A stretch of 64,000 bases of DNA from Agrobacterium tumefaciens (lineage in GTDB: Bacteria > Pseudomonadota > Alphaproteobacteria > Rhizobiales > Rhizobiaceae). The notes below the pieces were generated by a model that was given only the letters and a program-made list of their open reading frames with translations, made no database searches and was not told the DNA's origin. Numbering within the stretch: position 1 is the first letter of the stretch; the number at the start of each line of letters is the position of its first letter. The position numbers and the translations under genes are program-made. Of this stretch, positions 61,949-64,000 are shown one piece after another. The DNA is taken from contig NZ_WJOK01000012.1 of the NCBI RefSeq assembly GCF_009649785.1, positions 1-64,000 of the forward strand. The letters are read 5' to 3'.

Positions 61949-64000
61949 ATGGCGACCATTCTCTTTCAGGCGGCGGGTGCAGCACTCGGCGGCGTTTTCG
62001 GCCCCGTGGGTGCCATCATCGGCCGCGCGGCTGGCGCGCTGGCAGGCCATGCCGTCGACCGCGCGCTGCTTTCGAACGGGCGGACGGTGTCCGGCGCCCG
62101 GCTTTCCACAGCGCGTATTCCGGGTGCGGACGAAGGCGCGGCCATCAACCGGCTTTACGGCACGGCGAGGATCGGCGGTACGCTGATCTGGGCGACGCGC
62201 TTTGAGGAAAGCGTCGAGGTGACGCGTCGTGGCGGCAAGGGCAATCGCGGCCCGAAGGTCGAGACCTTCCGCTATTTCGCCAATCTCGCCGTCGGGCTGT
62301 GCGAGGGCGAGGCGGCCATGGTGCGGCGCGTCTGGGCCGATGGGCGGGAACTGGACCTGAGCGCCATCGAGATGCGCTTTTATCCCGGCAGCGAGACGCA
62401 ATTACCGGATCCGCTGATCGAGGCAAAACAGGGCGCAGGCAATGCACCCGCCTTTCGCGGTTTGGCCTATGTGGTGTTCGAACGCCTGCCGCTTGACAGC
62501 TATGGCAACCGCATTCCGCTGATGCAGTTCGAGGTGGTGCGACCGGTCGGCCGGCTGGAAAAAGCCATCCGTGCCATCACCGTCATTCCCGGTGCGACGG
62601 AACACGGTTACGCCACGGCGCAGGTTTCGGAACGCACCGGCATGGGCGAAAGTCGCATCATGAACCGCAATTGCCTGACGGCCTTGACCGACTGGCAGGC
62701 CGCGATCGACGAATTGCAGGCGCTGTGCCCCAATCTGCAAAGCGTGGCGCTGGTGGTGAGCTGGTTCGGCACCGACATGCGCGCGGGCGAATGCCGCATT
62801 CTGCCGGGTGTGGAAGTGGCGGGTCGCGACAGGGAAAGTGCAGCATGGTCCGTCGCCGGTGTTTCGCGCGGGCAAGCGCATCTCGTCAGCCATCACGGCG
62901 GCGGCCCGGCCTATGGTGGCACGCCGGATGATAAAAGCGTTGTGCAGGCGATAGCCGACCTCAAGGCGCGTGGTCTGAAGGTTTGCCTTTACCCATTCGT
63001 GATGATGGATGTGCCAGCCGGCAACGGCCTGCCGGACCCCTACGGCAAAGGCGAGCAGGACGCCTATGGCTGGCGCGGACGCATCACCTGTTTTCCGGCA
63101 CCGGGCCTGGCAGGTTCGCCCGACCGCAATGCAGGCACGCGCACGGAGATTTCCACCTTCTGCAACCGCACTGAGGGGTATCGCCGCATGGTGCTGCATT
63201 ATGCGGCGCTGGTGGCGCAGGCGGGTGGGGTGGATGCCTTCCTGATCGGCTCGGAGCTGCGCGGGCTGACAAGCCTGCGCGACCATAACGACGCCTTTCC
63301 TTTCGTGGAGGAACTGGTGCGGCTGGCGGCGGATGTGCGCGCCGTTGTCGGGTCGGCAACGAAACTGACCTATGGCGCGGACTGGAGCGAATATTTCGGC
63401 TATCAGCCGGCGGACGGTTCCGGCGACGTGTTCTTCAATCTAGATCCGCTGTGGGCAAGCCCTGATATCGATGCCATCGGCATCGACAACTATATGCCGC
63501 TTTCCGACTGGCGCGACGAGGATGCCGCAAACGGCAATCCTGATGGTATGAGCGGCCCGGACGATGCTAACGCCTTCCGTCGTGCCATCACGGCGGGCGA
63601 GGGTTTCGACTGGTATTACGCCAGCGATGCCGACCGCGCGGCGCGGCGGCGCACGCCCATCACCGATGGTCTCAAGGGCAAGCCGTGGGTATTCCGCTAC
63701 AAGGACCTGCGAAGCTGGTGGCGGAATGTCCATTTTGACCGGGTGCGCGGTGCTGAGAAATTGACGCCAACCGCATGGGTGCCGGGGTCGAAACCGATCT
63801 GGTTCACCGAGCTCGGCTGCCCGGCGGTGGACAAGAGTGCGACGCGCCCGAATGTCTGTCCCGATCCGAAATCGGCGGAAAACGCTTATCCCTATTTTTC
63901 CCGCAGAAGCCGCGCCGACAGCCAGCAGCGACGGTTTCTGGAGGCGCATCTCGACCACTGGAGGGGGAAGGGGGATGCGGCGATGGTGGATCATAACCGC
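61949..64000 (+). CDS. GTA baseplate megatron protein (gp15), partial
   Basis: The first 684 codons of a large protein that runs off the window. The start MATILFQAAGAALGGVFGPVGAII is a hydrophobic, glycine-rich segment; from about residue 330 the GTA TIM-barrel domain follows (LKARGLKVCLYPFVMMDVPAG, DAFLIGSELRGLTSLR, IDAIGIDNYMPLSDW, IWFTELGCPAVDKS), with a likely catalytic glutamate in ELGCP. RcGTA gp15 is about 1300 residues, so roughly half is here. No stop codon occurs to position 64000. Confidence 0.92.
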   Translation, partial: MATILFQAAGAALGGVFGPVGAIIGRAAGALAGHAVDRALLSNGRTVSGARLSTARIPGADEGAAINRLYGTARIGGTLIWATRFEESVEVTRRGGKGNRGPKVETFRYFANLAVGLCEGEAAMVRRVWADGRELDLSAIEMRFYPGSETQLPDPLIEAKQGAGNAPAFRGLAYVVFERLPLDSYGNRIPLMQFEVVRPVGRLEKAIRAITVIPGATEHGYATAQVSERTGMGESRIMNRNCLTALTDWQAAIDELQALCPNLQSVALVVSWFGTDMRAGECRILPGVEVAGRDRESAAWSVAGVSRGQAHLVSHHGGGPAYGGTPDDKSVVQAIADLKARGLKVCLYPFVMMDVPAGNGLPDPYGKGEQDAYGWRGRITCFPAPGLAGSPDRNAGTRTEISTFCNRTEGYRRMVLHYAALVAQAGGVDAFLIGSELRGLTSLRDHNDAFPFVEELVRLAADVRAVVGSATKLTYGADWSEYFGYQPADGSGDVFFNLDPLWASPDIDAIGIDNYMPLSDWRDEDAANGNPDGMSGPDDANAFRRAITAGEGFDWYYASDADRAARRRTPITDGLKGKPWVFRYKDLRSWWRNVHFDRVRGAEKLTPTAWVPGSKPIWFTELGCPAVDKSATRPNVCPDPKSAENAYPYFSRRSRADSQQRRFLEAHLDHWRGKGDAAMVDHNR

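Noticed and set aside
48423-64000. Ordinary prophage
   Set aside because: No integrase, att site, repressor or replication genes are seen in the window, and gene order follows RcGTA (gp2-gp15).

Overview
The window is a chromosomal segment of an alphaproteobacterium of the family Rhizobiaceae, most likely a member of the Agrobacterium tumefaciens/fabrum complex. The strongest evidence is the zinc-finger regulator at 18261-18689, whose 142-residue sequence matches what I remember of A. tumefaciens Ros. The gene order ros, DnaA-like HTH gene, DUF6456 gene, sufE, DUF5330 gene, divJ also fits the A. fabrum circular chromosome. No rRNA, tRNA, insertion sequence, integrase or CRISPR array was recognised.

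Region 1 (1-17.8 kb) is housekeeping and stress functions: oligopeptidase B, a DUF930 protein, a DapA-family aldolase, a polysaccharide deacetylase, Ada, an AI-2E-type permease, a double VOC protein, a universal stress protein, a DksA-like zinc-finger protein, a hemolysin III homologue, a GNAT acetyltransferase, a LysE exporter and MsrB. It ends with a complete, tightly overlapping seven-gene Mrp/Pha/Mnh cation/proton antiporter operon (11.9-17.8 kb).

Region 2 (17.8-26.5 kb) is regulatory: ros, then a two-gene operon of a free-standing DnaA-domain-IV-like protein and a DUF6456 protein. This pair has the domain order of GafY-GafZ (fused as GafA in Rhodobacter), the activators of gene transfer agents. 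SufE, the probable cell-cycle kinase DivJ and a peptidoglycan-binding protein follow. Two CtrA-like boxes lie before a small conserved gene.

Region 3 (26.5-48.2 kb) is accessory metabolism and regulation. It holds a split DUF1254/DUF1214 pair, an M20 peptidase, a divergent ArgP/LysE-type pair, a class A PBP, a class D beta-lactamase and an orphan Cu(I)-type MerR regulator with its own 19-bp-spacer promoter. It also holds an MFS pump behind a SoxR-type promoter, a 57-residue membrane microprotein, a GH32 fructosidase, an HWE kinase, SelO, a saccharopine-dehydrogenase-family enzyme with a divergent Lrp regulator, an HxlR/QorB-like pair and a membrane alpha/beta hydrolase.

Region 4 (48.4-64.0 kb, running off the end) is an RcGTA-type gene transfer agent structural cluster: probable TerS, TerL, portal, small membrane protein, prohead protease, capsid, gp6-gp10.1, short tape measure, gp12, gp13, gp14 and partial gp15. 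It is interrupted by a GH19-like endolysin, a Dabb protein, an antisense 35-residue ORF and an antisense MFS transporter. Finding the putative GafYZ pair and the particle genes in one window is the main discovery lead: a complete-looking but interrupted GTA with its own activator/antiterminator. Palindromic intergenic repeats of at least two families are scattered throughout.
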